A stretch of DNA of 64,000 bases from Rhodococcus yunnanensis NBRC 103083. GTDB taxonomy: Bacteria; Actinomycetota; Actinomycetes; Mycobacteriales; Mycobacteriaceae. Made by a program: the position numbers and the translations under genes. The stretch covers positions 95,169 through 159,168 of the forward strand of contig NZ_BCXH01000016.1 in NCBI RefSeq assembly GCF_001895005.1, given 5' to 3'. The notes beneath the pieces were generated by a model. That model searched no databases. It was not told the DNA's origin and saw only the letters and a list, made by a program, of their open reading frames with translations. This document shows, one piece after another, positions 33,821-41,319 of the stretch. The number at the start of each line of letters is the position of its first letter. Position 1 is the stretch's first letter.

Positions 33821-34448
33821 GGTGACCGTGATCATTCCGTGCATGAACGAGGCCGGCTCGCTCCCCGGGGTTCTCGGTAGAATCCCGGACGGCTACCACG
33901 TCGTCGTCGTGGACAACAACTCCACCGACGACACGGCCGAGGTCGCGCGGGCCCACGGTGCGACGGTGGTCGGCGAAACCGTTCCTGGATACGGATCCGC
34001 GGTGCACACAGGAGTTCTCGCCGCCGAGACCGAGGTGATCTGCGTGCTCGACGGCGACGGATCGATGGACCCACAGGACCTGACACACCTCGTCGCCGCG
34101 TTGGAGGGTGCCGATCTCGCCGTCGGGCGGCGCGCCGCGGGACACTCCCCACTGCACGCCCGTATCGGCAATGCCGGGCTGTCGCTGCGCCTTCGGACCA
34201 AGTACAAGCTTCCCGTGCACGATCTCGGCGCGATTCGGGCGGTTCGACGGCAGGCACTGCTCGACCTGAACGTGACCGACCGCCGATCCGGCTACCCCCT
34301 GCAGCTGCTCGTGCTCGCCTCGAAGGCCGGATGGAAGGTCGTCGAACGCGACGTGTCCTACAGCCCGCGTACCGCAGGCACATCGAAGGTCTCGGGTTCG
34401 TTCAAGGGGACCGTCGTCGCGGTCCGAGACTTCTGGAAGGTGTTGTAA
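33813..34448 (+). CDS. Family 2 glycosyltransferase, dolichyl/polyprenyl-phosphate type
   Basis: 211 aa. GT-A fold: VTVIIPCMNEAGSLPGVL, DNNSTDDT, and DXD-like VLDGDGSMDP binding metal and nucleotide sugar; no C-terminal TM. Resembles DPM1-type transferases that load a hexose onto polyprenyl phosphate at the inner membrane face (M. tuberculosis Rv0539, ~210 aa). GTG at 33813 overlaps galE-like by 8 bp; GTG 33822 is a possible alternative, neither with an ideal site. Confidence 0.9.
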   Translation: MSEVTVIIPCMNEAGSLPGVLGRIPDGYHVVVVDNNSTDDTAEVARAHGATVVGETVPGYGSAVHTGVLAAETEVICVLDGDGSMDPQDLTHLVAALEGADLAVGRRAAGHSPLHARIGNAGLSLRLRTKYKLPVHDLGAIRAVRRQALLDLNVTDRRSGYPLQLLVLASKAGWKVVERDVSYSPRTAGTSKVSGSFKGTVVAVRDFWKVL

Positions 34449-35105
34449 GTGAACGTTACCGCGCTGATCGTCGCGAAAGCACCCGTGCCGGGGCTCGCCA
34501 AGACTCGTCTCGCCGCAACACTGGGCGACGACACGGCCGCCGACATCGCCGCCGCAGCGCTCCTCGACACTCTCGACGCCGTGTCCGCCGCCGACTTCGC
34601 GGTCCGCGCCGTCGCGCTTACGGGCGATCTCGCCGACGCGGCCCGGGGGCCGGAAATATCGGCGAAGTTGGCGTCGTACACCGTTTTTCGGCAACGCGGC
34701 GACGGATTCGCCGAGCGGCTGCTGCACGCTCACCTCGACGCGGCAGGTGCCGGTCATCCCGTGTTCCAGATCGGTATGGACACACCGCAAGTGACGGCCG
34801 AACTACTCGAGTCCTCCGCATCGTTGCTCACCGACCCCGGCGCATCGGTACTGGGGATGGCCGAGGACGGCGGGTGGTGGGCGCTCGGCATCCCGGACCC
34901 GGAGTTGGCGCGGGCGTTGCTCGGCGTGCCGATGTCGACACCGGACACGGGCGCGAAAACACGTGCAGCTCTTGTCGATCTCGGTGCTCACGTGAGCGCG
35001 CTGCCCGAGCTTCGCGATGTGGACCATGCGTCCGACCTCGCGGCCGTGGCGGCGGTATGCCCGCCGGGGAGCCGGTTCAGGGCGGTTGCTGCGTCTCTGC
35101 AATGA
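34449..35105 (+). CDS. DUF2064 / TIGR04282-type glycosyltransferase-like protein
   Basis: 218 aa, GTG directly after the upstream stop. N-terminal ALIVAKAPVPGLAKTRLAATLGDD is the nucleotidyl/glycosyltransferase-A signature of DUF2064; QIGMDTPQVT and MAEDGGWWALGI are the other conserved blocks. Counterpart of M. tuberculosis Rv0540. Possibly a second sugar transferase in the same envelope pathway; biochemical role unproven. Confidence 0.88.
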   Translation: MNVTALIVAKAPVPGLAKTRLAATLGDDTAADIAAAALLDTLDAVSAADFAVRAVALTGDLADAARGPEISAKLASYTVFRQRGDGFAERLLHAHLDAAGAGHPVFQIGMDTPQVTAELLESSASLLTDPGASVLGMAEDGGWWALGIPDPELARALLGVPMSTPDTGAKTRAALVDLGAHVSALPELRDVDHASDLAAVAAVCPPGSRFRAVAASLQ

Positions 35106-35112
35106 TCGAGTC

Positions 35113-35268
35113 ATGCTCGCACTCATAGGATTTCTTCTTGTTGTCTGGCTTGTTTTCGTCGTTCTCGGTTTTGTCGTCAAGGGGCTCGTCTGGCTCGCGA
35201 TCATCGGCATCGTGTTGTTCGTCGCCACAGCAGGCTGGGGCTGGCTCAAGCGCAACACTCGTGCCTGA
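35113..35268 (+). CDS. Small membrane protein (51 aa)
   Basis: MLALIGFLLVVWLVFVVLGF opens a protein made almost wholly of two hydrophobic segments with a basic tail (WLKRNTRA). ATG at 35113, 7 bp after the DUF2064 stop; same operon or readthrough. Similar ~50-residue hydrophobic proteins are common in Actinobacteria. Function unknown. Confidence 0.75.
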   Translation: MLALIGFLLVVWLVFVVLGFVVKGLVWLAIIGIVLFVATAGWGWLKRNTRA

Positions 35269-35283
35269 GCGGATGATGGACCG

Positions 35284-35796
35284 ATGAACTGGACATCACC
35301 GGAGGTCGTCGTTCCCGACGGACCCCTGACCGGCGACGATCGCGCCATTCTGATTCCGTATCTGAACGCGCAACGCCACACACTGCTCAACATCTGCGCC
35401 GGGCTGACTGCCGAGCAGCTGTCGACGCGGGCAGTTGCTCCGTCGCGTCTGTCCCTGCATGGCCTCGTCCGTCACGCGGCGAAAGTCGAGCGAGTCTGGT
35501 TTCGGATTCGGGTCGCAGGCGAGGAGATCCCGCATCTCTACGGCGGGCCGGGCGATCCGAGCGACTTCGAGGACATCGATCCTGCGTCTGCCGAAGCCGA
35601 GGTCGAGCAGTTGCGTCGGGAATGGACACTGGCCGACGCCGCAGTCGCCGACCGATCCTTCGACGTCGAGTTCTCCCACCGCGGAGACCCCATGTCGCTG
35701 CGCATGGTCTACGTCCACATGATCGGTGAGTACGCGCGCCACAACGGCCACGCCGACCTCCTGCGCGAGCAACTGGACGGGGTCACCGGGCGGTAG
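35284..35796 (+). CDS. DinB-family (DUF664) protein
   Basis: 170 aa. Four-helix DinB-like domain with metal-binding His spacing: SLHGLVRHAAKVERVWF in helix 2 and HMIGEYARHNGHADLLREQLDG in the last helix, where HxxEYxRHNGHADLLRE is diagnostic of actinobacterial DUF664. Members include mycothiol-dependent enzymes acting on reactive or toxic compounds; the substrate is unknown. Stands 15 bp after the small membrane protein gene. Confidence 0.87.
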   Translation: MNWTSPEVVVPDGPLTGDDRAILIPYLNAQRHTLLNICAGLTAEQLSTRAVAPSRLSLHGLVRHAAKVERVWFRIRVAGEEIPHLYGGPGDPSDFEDIDPASAEAEVEQLRREWTLADAAVADRSFDVEFSHRGDPMSLRMVYVHMIGEYARHNGHADLLREQLDGVTGR

Positions 35797-35838
35797 AAAT
35801 TTCCGTATACTCCCGAAAACAGGGTAGTTTAGGGAACC

Positions 35839-36255
35839 ATGGGGAATGACTTCTACACCGCCGAGCAGGTGGCCGAGCTGCTCGGCCTCCATGTGCGGAC
35901 CGTGCGCAACTACATCCAGGACGGGCGACTACCTGCGGTTCGTATCGGCAAGCAGTACCGCATCACCCCGGATGGACTTGCGACGCTCACCGGCGGTGAG
36001 ACCCGAACCGAACGCCCGCGCATCGATGTGACCAGCATCGTCACCGTCGACCCCATCGACAGCCACACCGCATCACGGCTGACCACCTCGCTCTCGGCCG
36101 CCACCATGGGACGCGGCAACACCGGAACACGCCTGCGTGTGGACACCGCATACGACAACGGCACGTCCTCGCTGAAGATCGTGGTCATCGGAGATCCGCT
36201 CGACTCGGCCGAAGTGCTCAGACTCGTCGACACGTTCGTCGAGGGCACCCTATGA
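35839..36255 (+). CDS. MerR/excisionase-type HTH DNA-binding protein
   Basis: 138 aa. The N-terminal winged helix FYTAEQVAELLGLHVRTVRNYIQDGRLPAVRIGKQYRI is an excisionase/BldC-like HTH. Residues ~60-138 form a second, beta-rich domain (DVTSIVTVDPIDSHTASRL, SSLKIVVIGDPLDSAEVLRL), perhaps a ligand sensor. It overlaps the DUF4180 gene by 4 bp, so the two are co-translated. Probably a regulator of its own small operon. Confidence 0.85.
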   Translation: MGNDFYTAEQVAELLGLHVRTVRNYIQDGRLPAVRIGKQYRITPDGLATLTGGETRTERPRIDVTSIVTVDPIDSHTASRLTTSLSAATMGRGNTGTRLRVDTAYDNGTSSLKIVVIGDPLDSAEVLRLVDTFVEGTL

Positions 36256-36593
36256 CCGTGCTGTTCGTCGACTCCGACGGCCCTCCGCTCGGGTCCGAAG
36301 CGGACGCCGTCGACCTCATCGGTCACGCGTTCGGCGAGCAGGCATCCACGATCGTGGTGCCGGTGGAACGTTTTCGACCCGAATTCTTCGATCTCCGCAC
36401 CAGGCTGCTGGGGGAATTCGCGCAAAAATTGGTCAACTATCGAATTCTGCTCGTGATCCTCGGAAACATCGATCAGTACACACTGGCCAGCGAGTCACTG
36501 CGCGCATTCGTTCACGAATCCAATCGCGGCCGACACATTTGGTTCACCCAGGATCGGAAATCTTTTCAAGACCGGATTGCAACCAACACATAG
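36252..36593 (+). CDS. DUF4180 domain protein
   Basis: 113 aa covering the whole DUF4180 domain: DAVDLIGHAFGEQASTIVVPVERF, then FFDLRTRLLGEFAQKLVNYRILLVILGNI, ending RGRHIWFTQDRKSFQDRI. Such proteins have an STAS-like or unknown alpha/beta fold and no known biochemical role. Coupled by 4 bp to the HTH gene, suggesting a regulator-partner pair. Confidence 0.87.
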   Translation: MTVLFVDSDGPPLGSEADAVDLIGHAFGEQASTIVVPVERFRPEFFDLRTRLLGEFAQKLVNYRILLVILGNIDQYTLASESLRAFVHESNRGRHIWFTQDRKSFQDRIATNT

Positions 36594-36638
36594 CCCGTTT
36601 CTCCAGCTTTTCACAGGACCAGGTGCTACAAACGAAGC

Positions 36639-36797
36639 ATGCTCGGGGTTCTGATCGGCGTAGCGATCTGGTTGGCGGTGGCAACGATTGTTGCCGTCGT
36701 GCTGGGACGCGTCGCGAGGCGGGCGGACGCCGAAGAACTCGGGTCCACGTTGGACTGGAACACCCACGAGATCGACGAGGCCGTTCAGCACGACTGA
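36639..36797 (+). CDS. Single-TM small protein (52 aa)
   Basis: One TM segment at the N-terminus (MLGVLIGVAIWLAVATIVAV) followed by a short basic cluster GRVARRAD and an acidic cytoplasmic tail ending in Asp. ATG at 36639, TGA at 36795. Its third-codon positions are G/C-biased like its neighbours. Function unknown. Converges with the MarR gene, 4 bp apart. Confidence 0.65.
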   Translation: MLGVLIGVAIWLAVATIVAVVLGRVARRADAEELGSTLDWNTHEIDEAVQHD

Positions 36798-36801
36798 GCC
36801 G

Positions 36802-37230
36802 TCACTCCGCCCGTTCGACGATCTCGGTCAAAATTTCGGCGGCCCGCGCGAGCGTGTTGCGCTGGTCGTCGGTCAACGACGTCAGCTGCTCGGCGAGCGC
36901 TCGCTCTCTCTCCGCGACGTCTTCCATCGCCATCCGGCGCCCCTCGGCGGTGAGTGTCAGTAGTACCTGACGCCCGTCTGTGGCGTGCGGCACGCGCTCG
37001 ACCAGGCCGATCTCGAACAATGCGTGCGAAGAACGCGAGATCGACGGCGGTTTGATGCGCTCACGCAACGCCAATTCACCCGTCGTCAACGGACCTTCCC
37101 GAAGCAGCGTGGTCAGGATCGACAACTGCGCGACCGGAATTCTGTCGCTCGAGTGCCGCAACCTGAGTTGCCGGTTGAGACGCATGGCCGACACCGACAG
37201 GTCGCGGGCAAGGTGCGGGTCGCTGCTCAC
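36802..37230 (-). CDS. MarR-family transcriptional regulator
   Basis: 142 aa winged helix: recognition region GELALRERIKPPSISRSSHALFEIGLVERVPHATDGRQVLLTLTAEG, the wing with D-x-R being typical. Acts as a dimer on palindromic DNA. It is divergent from the exported DUF4185 gene; an inverted pair ttagccc (37240-37246) / gggctaa (37296-37302) in the shared spacer is a candidate element. Confidence 0.93.
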   Translation of the reverse strand: MSSDPHLARDLSVSAMRLNRQLRLRHSSDRIPVAQLSILTTLLREGPLTTGELALRERIKPPSISRSSHALFEIGLVERVPHATDGRQVLLTLTAEGRRMAMEDVAERERALAEQLTSLTDDQRNTLARAAEILTEIVERAE

Positions 37231-37347
37231 CGCAACACATTAGCCCGCCACATCATTTTTCCGGTTGTCCGATCGCCGGTTTTCAGCGATTTACTGGGCT
37301 AAACTACCGGTCGCTCGACCAAAACAATACTGACGCCCGGGGGATTC

Positions 37348-38442
37348 GTGAATCGTTCTGTACACGTGGCAACTACGGTGCTCGTGATGTCGCTGATTCT
37401 CGCGGGCCCCGCGGCAGCAGATCCCAATACCGTCAATCCCATTCCGGGATTGAACGGAGTCTTCGGCCTACCACCGTTGGTCGGACGCACAGTCGCCGTC
37501 GCGCAGGCCACCGGAATCGCCAGCGGCAACGAAACCCAGAACTTCAACATGCTCGGGACCGACCTCGGCATCATGTGGGACAACGGCAACGGCGAGATTC
37601 TGACGGCGTTCGGAGATACGGCCGGCCTCGGACTTCCCAACCTGCTGCAGGGCAGTATCTGGTCGTGGCGCAGCAACTCGCTCATCCGTAGTCGCGACGG
37701 CAATCTCGCCGACGGCATGAACTTCGACAATGTCGTCCGGGATCCACTCGGCCAGTCGAAGGAACTCGTGCCGAGTCCCAAAATTCCGTTCGTGGAGATC
37801 AGTCGCATCCCGACCGCAGGCGTGGCGCTTGGCCCCAACCAGTTCATGAGCCTGATGTCGGTCAAGGACTGGGGTCAGCCCGGCAAGTGGGAGACCAACT
37901 ACTCCGGCCTTGCGGTGTCGGGGGACAACGGCGAGAACTGGGCCGTGATTCCCGAGACCGCGCGCCCGAGCGAAGGCGGCAATCGGAACTTCCAGCAGAA
38001 CGCGTTCCTCAAAGACGGCGGTTTCGTCTACGAGTACGGGACGCCGCCCGGCCGCGGCACCCTCGGCCACGTGGCGCGTGTGCCCGAGAAGGACATCCTG
38101 AACCTCGGCGAATACGAGTACTGGAACGGCCACGAGTGGAAGAAGAACGATCCCGCAGCCGCGGCGCCCATCGTCGATGACGTCGGTGAATTGTCGGTGG
38201 CCTACAACGAGTACCTCGGGCAATACCTGATGCTCACGACCGACAGATTCGATTCGATCGTGATGCGACGGGCCCCCTCACCCGTCGGCCCGTGGAGTCC
38301 ACCGGAAGTGCTCGTCGACACCCGCCAGCTGCCGAGCGCATACGCGCCGTACATTCACCCATGGTCCTCCGGCCCGGATCTGTACTTCCTTGCCACTGTT
38401 CATCGCAACTACAACGTGCTGCTGCTCCGCGCCAGCTTGTGA
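37348..38442 (+). CDS. Exported DUF4185 protein (possible arabinan hydrolase)
   Basis: 364 aa, GTG at 37348. Sec signal peptide (HVATTVLVMSLILAGPAAADP, cleavage near AAA-DP). The mature part is one DUF4185 domain with beta-propeller-like repeats and conserved acidic clusters (NFNMLGTDLGIMWDNGNGE, RSRDGNLADGMNFDNV, GQYLMLTTDRFDSIVMRRA). Some DUF4185 proteins of mycobacteria have been reported as endo-D-arabinanases (GH183); if this holds here it would trim the cell-wall arabinan characteristic of mycolate bacteria. That assignment is by family memory only. Confidence 0.82.
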   Translation: MNRSVHVATTVLVMSLILAGPAAADPNTVNPIPGLNGVFGLPPLVGRTVAVAQATGIASGNETQNFNMLGTDLGIMWDNGNGEILTAFGDTAGLGLPNLLQGSIWSWRSNSLIRSRDGNLADGMNFDNVVRDPLGQSKELVPSPKIPFVEISRIPTAGVALGPNQFMSLMSVKDWGQPGKWETNYSGLAVSGDNGENWAVIPETARPSEGGNRNFQQNAFLKDGGFVYEYGTPPGRGTLGHVARVPEKDILNLGEYEYWNGHEWKKNDPAAAAPIVDDVGELSVAYNEYLGQYLMLTTDRFDSIVMRRAPSPVGPWSPPEVLVDTRQLPSAYAPYIHPWSSGPDLYFLATVHRNYNVLLLRASL

Positions 38443-38470
38443 CGCTGCTCCGGCCGCATACTGTCGGTGC

Positions 38471-39094
38471 ATGGACAGCGCCGCATGGGATGCCAAGTAC
38501 TCAGCCGAAGATCTGGTGTACGGCGCACCGCCGAATCAGACGCTGGTCGAGTTCGTCACCGCTCTTCCGCGTGGGCGCGCGTTGGATCTGGCGTCGGGCG
38601 AGGGCAGAAATGCCCTGTGGCTCGCCACTCGCGGCTGGGACGTCACGGCCGTCGATTTCTCCGGCGTCGCGCTGACCAAGGCGAGTCGGATCACCGCGAC
38701 GGCACCCCGCTCGGTTCGCGAACGTCTCACGTGGGTCCACGCAGATGTGACGGATCTCGCTCCCGAGCCGATCTATGACTTGGTTCTCATGCTTTATCTA
38801 CACCTGCCCCACGAGCAACGCCGCAAAGCAGTCGACGTGGCACTGGCAGGGCTCGAACCTGACGGATTCCTCATGATTCTGGGTCACCACTCGGACAACA
38901 TCGAGCATGGAATCGGCGGCCCGAGAGTGCCCGAGATACTCTATACGCCAGAGGAATTGGCGTCGGACGTCGGGGATCGAGCGGTCATTCACCTCTGCGA
39001 GAAGAGGCTACCGACAACCGACAGCGGTACCGCCATCGACGCCTTGCTACTCGCCGGTAAGTCCGGTCTTGGCACCGGGAATGAACCGGGGTAA
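38471..39094 (+). CDS. Class I SAM-dependent methyltransferase
   Basis: 207 aa. Starts MDSAAWDAKYSAEDLVYG, then motif I ALDLASGEGRNALWLATRGWDVTAVDFS, the TehB/thiopurine-methyltransferase-like pattern of small actinobacterial methyltransferases. ATG at 38471 follows the DUF4185 gene by 28 bp. Substrate unknown; could act on small thiols, tellurite or metabolites. Confidence 0.87.
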   Translation: MDSAAWDAKYSAEDLVYGAPPNQTLVEFVTALPRGRALDLASGEGRNALWLATRGWDVTAVDFSGVALTKASRITATAPRSVRERLTWVHADVTDLAPEPIYDLVLMLYLHLPHEQRRKAVDVALAGLEPDGFLMILGHHSDNIEHGIGGPRVPEILYTPEELASDVGDRAVIHLCEKRLPTTDSGTAIDALLLAGKSGLGTGNEPG

Positions 39095-39106
39095 TATGCC
39101 GTTATG

Positions 39107-39120
39107 TTACCGACGAGTAG
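39107..39120. promoter_or_regulatory. Candidate fatty-acid-oxidation operator upstream of fadE5
   Basis: TTACCGACGAGTAG, 69 bp before the fadE5 ATG, matches the palindrome TTACTGGCGAGTAA between the thiolase and fabG4 (61566-61579) at 11 of 14 positions. A further partial copy (ACCGAGTAGCTA) follows at about 39125. This suggests one repressor controls both loci. Confidence 0.45.
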
Positions 39121-39188
39121 CTATACCGAGTAGCTAGATGCTTGGGCGGTACTCACGAGACCGCACCACCGACTGGAGAGCGAACGCA

Positions 39189-41024
39189 ATGGGCCATTAC
39201 AAGAGCAACCTTCGGGATCTCGAGTTCAACCTCTTCGAGCTGTTCGGGCTCGACGAGTCGCTCTCGGGTGACAAGTTCGGCGACCTCGACAGCGAGGCAG
39301 CCCGTGACATGCTGAAGGAGGTCGCGCGCCTGGCAGAAGGCCCGTTGGCCGAATCCTTCGCAGACACGGACCGCAATCCCCCCGTGTTCGACCCAGAGAC
39401 TCACACCGTGAAGCTGCCGGACTCCTTCAAGAAGTCCTTCAAGGCGCTGTACGACGGTGAGTGGTGGCGCGTCGGCCTCGACGAGGAGGTCGGCGGCATC
39501 CCGGCCCCTCGCAACCTCGGTTGGGCGCTCAACGAGATGCTCCTCGGCTCACAGCCCGCTGCGTTCATGTACTCCGCAGGCCCCTCCTTCGCCAACGTGC
39601 TCTACCACAACGGCACCGACGAGCAGAAGGAATGGGCCAAGGTCATCGTCGAGCGCCGGTGGGGCGCCACCATGGTTCTCACCGAGCCCGACGCAGGCTC
39701 CGACGTCGGCGCAGGCCGCACCAAAGCGATCAAGCAGGAAGACGGCTCCTGGCACATCGAGGGCGTCAAGCGGTTCATCACCTCGGCCGTGTCCGACGAC
39801 CTGTTCGAGAACACGATGCACCTCGTGCTCGCACGCCCCGAAGGCGCCGGCCCCGGCACCAAGGGTCTGAGCCTGTTCTACGTTCCCAACACGCACTTCG
39901 ACTTCGACAAGGGTGAGCTCGGCGAACGCAACGGCGTCTTCGTCACCGGCGTCGAGCACAAGATGGGCCTCAAGGCGTCCACCACCTGCGAGCTCACGTT
40001 CGGCGGACACGGAATCCCCGCGCAGGGCTGGCTCGTCGGCGAGGTCCACAAAGGCATCGCGCAGATGTTCGACGTCATCGAGCACGCACGAATGATGGTC
40101 GGCACCAAGGCAATCGCCACGCTGTCCACCGGATACCTCAACGCGCTCGCATACGCCAAGGATCGCGTCCAGGGTGCAGACCTGACGCAGATGACCGACA
40201 AGGCCGCTCCCCGCGTCACCATCACCCACCACCCCGACGTGCGTCGCAGCCTCATCACCCAGAAGGCATATGCCGAGGGTCTCCGCGCCGTGTACCTCTA
40301 CACGGCGGCACACCAGAACCCGATCACCGCACAGCAGGTGTCCGACGCCGACGAGGACCTCGCCTACCGCGTCAACGACCTGCTCCTCCCGATCGTCAAA
40401 GGTGTCGGCTCCGAGATCGCCTACCGTCAGCTCGCCGAAAGCCTGCAGACACTCGGCGGCTCCGGCTTCCTGCAGGACTACCCGATCGAGCAGTACATCC
40501 GCGACTCCAAGATCGACTCGCTGTACGAAGGCACCACGGCCATCCAGGCCCAGGACTTCTTCTTCCGCAAGATCGCCCGTGACCGCGGCGTCGCACTCGC
40601 TCACGTTGCGGGACAGATCAAGTCGTTCATCGACAGCGAAGCAGGCAACGGTCGCCTCAAGGCCGAGCGCGCCCTGCTGTCCACCGCACTCGAAGACGTA
40701 CAGGCCATCGTCACCGGAATGACCCAGCAGCTCATGGGCGCTCAGGAGCAGCCGACCGAGCTGTACAAGGTCGGACTCGCATCCGTGCGCTTCCTCATGG
40801 GCTTCGGCGACCTGCTCATCGGTTGGCTTCTGCTCCGTCAGGCCGAGATCGCCATCAAGGCACTCGACAACGGCGCAGAGGGCAAGGAGAAGTCGTTCTA
40901 CGAGGGCAAGATCGGCGTCGCATCGTTCTTCGCCAAGAACGTGCTCCCCGAGCTCACCGCTACCCGCAGCATCCTCGCCAACATCGACCTCGACGTGATG
41001 GAGCTCGACGAAGCAGCCTTCTGA
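39189..41024 (+). CDS. fadE5: Acyl-CoA dehydrogenase FadE5
   Basis: 611 aa, the same length as M. tuberculosis FadE5 (Rv0244c), with the matching N-terminus GHYKSNLRDLEFNLFELFGL. Long-form acyl-CoA dehydrogenase: AcdA-N ~30-160, FAD-binding middle with ATMVLTEPDAGSDVGA, C-terminal helical domain with LGGSGFLQDYPIEQYIRDSKIDSLYEGTTAIQAQDFFF holding the catalytic Glu, and the extra C-terminal domain of this class. First dehydrogenation step of beta-oxidation. ATG at 39189 with GGAGA 9 nt upstream. Monocistronic, ended by a strong terminator. In M. tuberculosis it neighbours fadA2-fabG4; here those are 20 kb away. Confidence 0.95.
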   Translation: MGHYKSNLRDLEFNLFELFGLDESLSGDKFGDLDSEAARDMLKEVARLAEGPLAESFADTDRNPPVFDPETHTVKLPDSFKKSFKALYDGEWWRVGLDEEVGGIPAPRNLGWALNEMLLGSQPAAFMYSAGPSFANVLYHNGTDEQKEWAKVIVERRWGATMVLTEPDAGSDVGAGRTKAIKQEDGSWHIEGVKRFITSAVSDDLFENTMHLVLARPEGAGPGTKGLSLFYVPNTHFDFDKGELGERNGVFVTGVEHKMGLKASTTCELTFGGHGIPAQGWLVGEVHKGIAQMFDVIEHARMMVGTKAIATLSTGYLNALAYAKDRVQGADLTQMTDKAAPRVTITHHPDVRRSLITQKAYAEGLRAVYLYTAAHQNPITAQQVSDADEDLAYRVNDLLLPIVKGVGSEIAYRQLAESLQTLGGSGFLQDYPIEQYIRDSKIDSLYEGTTAIQAQDFFFRKIARDRGVALAHVAGQIKSFIDSEAGNGRLKAERALLSTALEDVQAIVTGMTQQLMGAQEQPTELYKVGLASVRFLMGFGDLLIGWLLLRQAEIAIKALDNGAEGKEKSFYEGKIGVASFFAKNVLPELTATRSILANIDLDVMELDEAAF

Positions 41025-41039
41025 TCCTCGATTCGCCAG

Positions 41040-41078
41040 CGGCCGCACCCTCGTCGGGGTGCGGCCGTTGTTCGTTTT
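41040..41078 (+). terminator. Intrinsic terminator of fadE5
   Basis: Perfect 11-bp stem CGGCCGCACCC/GGGTGCGGCCG with a 6-nt loop, followed by TTGTTCGTTTT, 16 bp after the fadE5 stop. Confidence 0.92.
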
Positions 41079-41132
41079 CCTCGCTGATCACCCCTACCCC
41101 GCAGCACCACCCCTCCCCTCCCCTCCCCTCCC

Positions 41133-41305
41133 CGCAAACGCACACGCATTTGCGCCGACCGGCGGGCTCAGCCCCACCACCCACACAAACGCACACGCAT
41201 TTGCGCACACCAGCAGGCCAGACCCAGCACCCACACAAACGCACGTGCATTTGCGCACACCAGCAGGCCAGACCCAGCACCCACGCAAACGCACGTGCAT
41301 TTGCT
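41133..41305. repeat. Palindromic repeat array 1 (4 units, ~50-bp period)
   Basis: Four copies of a 22-bp element with core CAAACGCACGTGCATTTG or a close variant, starting at 41133, 41184, 41234 and 41284. Copies 1-2 have CACACG in the centre, copies 3-4 CACGTG. The intervening ~28 bp (cacaccagcaggccagaccc...) are identical between the last two intervals, so this is a tandem repeat and not a CRISPR array. It lies between fadE5 and the downstream end of the AbiEi-like gene. Confidence 0.95.
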
Positions 41306-41319
41306 GGGCCGAAATCGGA

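Noticed and set aside
39549..41048. 499-codon minus-strand frame opposite fadE5
   Set aside because: Antisense shadow; fadE5 is unambiguous by homology and length.
41133..41305. CRISPR-like look: short repeats with regular ~28-bp spacers
   Set aside because: The spacers are themselves nearly identical, the unit is palindromic, and there are no cas genes; it is a tandem repeat.
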